From: Conexibacter sp.
GTDB lineage: Bacteria; Actinomycetota; Thermoleophilia; Solirubrobacterales; Solirubrobacteraceae
Assembly: GCA_025964055.1 (NCBI GenBank)
Contig: JAOPZP010000579.1
Coordinates: 1 to 5,969, forward strand
Direction: 5' to 3'
Length of the DNA: 5,969 bases
Part shown: piece after piece, positions 5,339-5,969 of the stretch
How positions within the stretch are numbered: the first letter of the stretch is position 1
Layout: every line of letters starts with the position of its first letter
The notes under the pieces: model-generated
Seen by the model: the letters and a program-made list of their open reading frames with translations, nothing else
The model's database searches: none
What the model was told of the DNA's origin: nothing
Program-made: the position numbers and the translations under genes

Positions 5339-5671
5339 CTAGAAGCCCTCGCGCTCGCCGCCGCCGGGCGCGATCCGGATCTGGCGCTCGGCGGCCACGG
5401 CCTCGACCATGTCGGCCTCCTCGGCCTCGCGCTCCAGGTTCTCGTCGTGATCGCCGTTGCAGAGCACGCGGAAGTTGCCGGTCACGCCGTCGTCGCCGTG
5501 GATCGTGATGCCCGGGAGGATCTGCTCGCCCTCGTCGAATCCGAGGCGCTCGAGGTCGAAGTGCGCCAGGCCGATCCCGTACGCGTCGTGCGTCGGGTTC
5601 TCGCGATCGTGCGCGTTGATCGCGATCTGGAAGGCCTGCAGGTTCTTGGCGATCTTCGACGGGTCGGACAT
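5339..5671 (-). CDS. Acidic 110-residue protein of unknown function
   Basis: I do not recognise a family. The protein is strongly acidic (23 Asp/Glu against 9 Lys/Arg by my count), has no signal peptide or membrane helix, and carries one cysteine (C71) and five histidines (21, 28, 37, 58, 75). The core, about residues 10-78, alternates predicted helix and strand and includes HDRENPTHDAYGIG (21-34), FDLERLGF (38-45) and CNGDHDEN (71-78). Residues 79-97 look like a charged helix, followed by a glycine-rich tail. Coding is supported by position: the ATG lies 12 bp after the stop of the panE-like gene on the same strand, with a weak GGAAG (5678 to 5674) just before it, and codon use matches the neighbours. 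Co-transcription with the panE-like gene is likely. The His/Asp-rich segments could bind metal, but this is speculation. Confidence 0.75.
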   Translation of the reverse strand: MSDPSKIAKNLQAFQIAINAHDRENPTHDAYGIGLAHFDLERLGFDEGEQILPGITIHGDDGVTGNFRVLCNGDHDENLEREAEEADMVEAVAAERQIRIAPGGGEREGF

Positions 5672-5683
5672 CGCTTCCAGAGG

Positions 5684-5968
5684 CTACCCCTCGGCGGCGC
5701 GCGCGGCGACCCGGGCGACGAGCGCCTCGGTCCGCGGCACGGGAACGCCATGGCGGGCGGCGGCCCGCAGGACGGCGCCGCCGATCGCGTCGAGCTCGTG
5801 GTCGGGCGTGCCGGCGGCCAGGTCGCTGCGCAGCGACGAGGTCGCGGCGTCGGGCAGGCCGCGCAGCTCGGCGACGATGGCCTCGGGATCCAGCGCGGCG
5901 CCCTCGGCGTTGGCCACGGCGACGACCTCGCGGGCGGCGGCCTCGGCGGCCGGACGGACGTCGCCGAG
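5684..5968 (-). CDS. panE: 2-dehydropantoate 2-reductase (ketopantoate reductase), C-terminal 94 residues
   Basis: The frame is open from the right window edge to a TAG at 5684-5686; the N-terminal NADPH-binding Rossmann domain is outside the window. The visible part matches the helical ApbA/PanE C-terminal domain: a VVAVANAEG helix, then TSSLRSDLAAGTPDHELDAI, which corresponds to the family's conserved (S)SMxxDxxxGRxTEIDxI segment with the substrate-site glutamate in HELD, then GGAVLRAAARHGVPVPRTEAL. The enzyme reduces ketopantoate to pantoate in pantothenate/CoA synthesis. Family members acting on other 2-keto acids share this domain, so the physiological substrate is not certain. A GTG at 5917 is internal, not the true start. 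It lies 12 bp upstream of the acidic-protein gene, in a likely operon. Confidence 0.85.
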   Translation of the reverse strand, partial: LGDVRPAAEAAAREVVAVANAEGAALDPEAIVAELRGLPDAATSSLRSDLAAGTPDHELDAIGGAVLRAAARHGVPVPRTEALVARVAARAAEG

Positions 5969-5969
5969 C

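Overview
This is a very GC-rich, densely coded window from a chromosome. The strong G/C third-position bias, near-absence of good Shine-Dalgarno sites, MarR/DHA2 pair, HD-fused Ppx/GppA, PAS-GGDEF-EAL protein and GGGGACAGTCCCC intergenic repeats suggest a high-GC actinobacterium. A Thermoleophilia-like lineage (Solirubrobacterales type) is my best guess, by inference rather than database match. No rRNA, tRNA, CRISPR array or insertion sequence is visible.

Layout. Positions 1-277 (minus) hold the 5' part of a MarR-family repressor gene that runs off the left edge. A 76-bp divergent control region with two TGCACGTGCA palindromes separates it from a 14-helix DHA2-type MFS exporter (354-1805, plus). 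This is a classic repressor/efflux-pump pair. The 220-bp gap 1806-2025 holds a strong hairpin (likely the exporter's terminator) and five copies of a 13-bp inverted repeat at an exact 28-bp period. Next is a Ppx/GppA phosphatase with a C-terminal HD domain (2026-3537, plus). It converges on a PAS-GGDEF-EAL cyclic-di-GMP protein (minus, 5234-3543). The two TAG stop codons are 5 bp apart and lie opposite each other in one inverted repeat. Further right on the minus strand are a 110-residue acidic protein of unknown function (5671-5339) and, 12 bp upstream of it, the C-terminal third of a 2-dehydropantoate 2-reductase (panE/apbA-like, 5968-5684) that enters from the right edge.

How the parts work together. 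The left module looks like a self-contained, ligand-responsive efflux switch. The middle pair joins two nucleotide/phosphate signalling activities: polyphosphate or (p)ppGpp metabolism, and c-di-GMP turnover. The latter protein has an intact EAL site but a GGDRF in place of GGDEF, so it is predicted to degrade rather than make c-di-GMP. Its upstream region resembles a sigma-28 (FliA/SigD) flagellar promoter placed so that the transcript would start almost at the ATG. The right pair looks like an operon with a CoA-precursor enzyme first.

The most unusual material is non-coding: the mirror-symmetric divergent promoter, the phased repeat array that may also supply part of the ppx promoter, the stop-codon hairpin, and a recurring pattern of near-leaderless starts. 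I do not see a wholly new multi-gene system.
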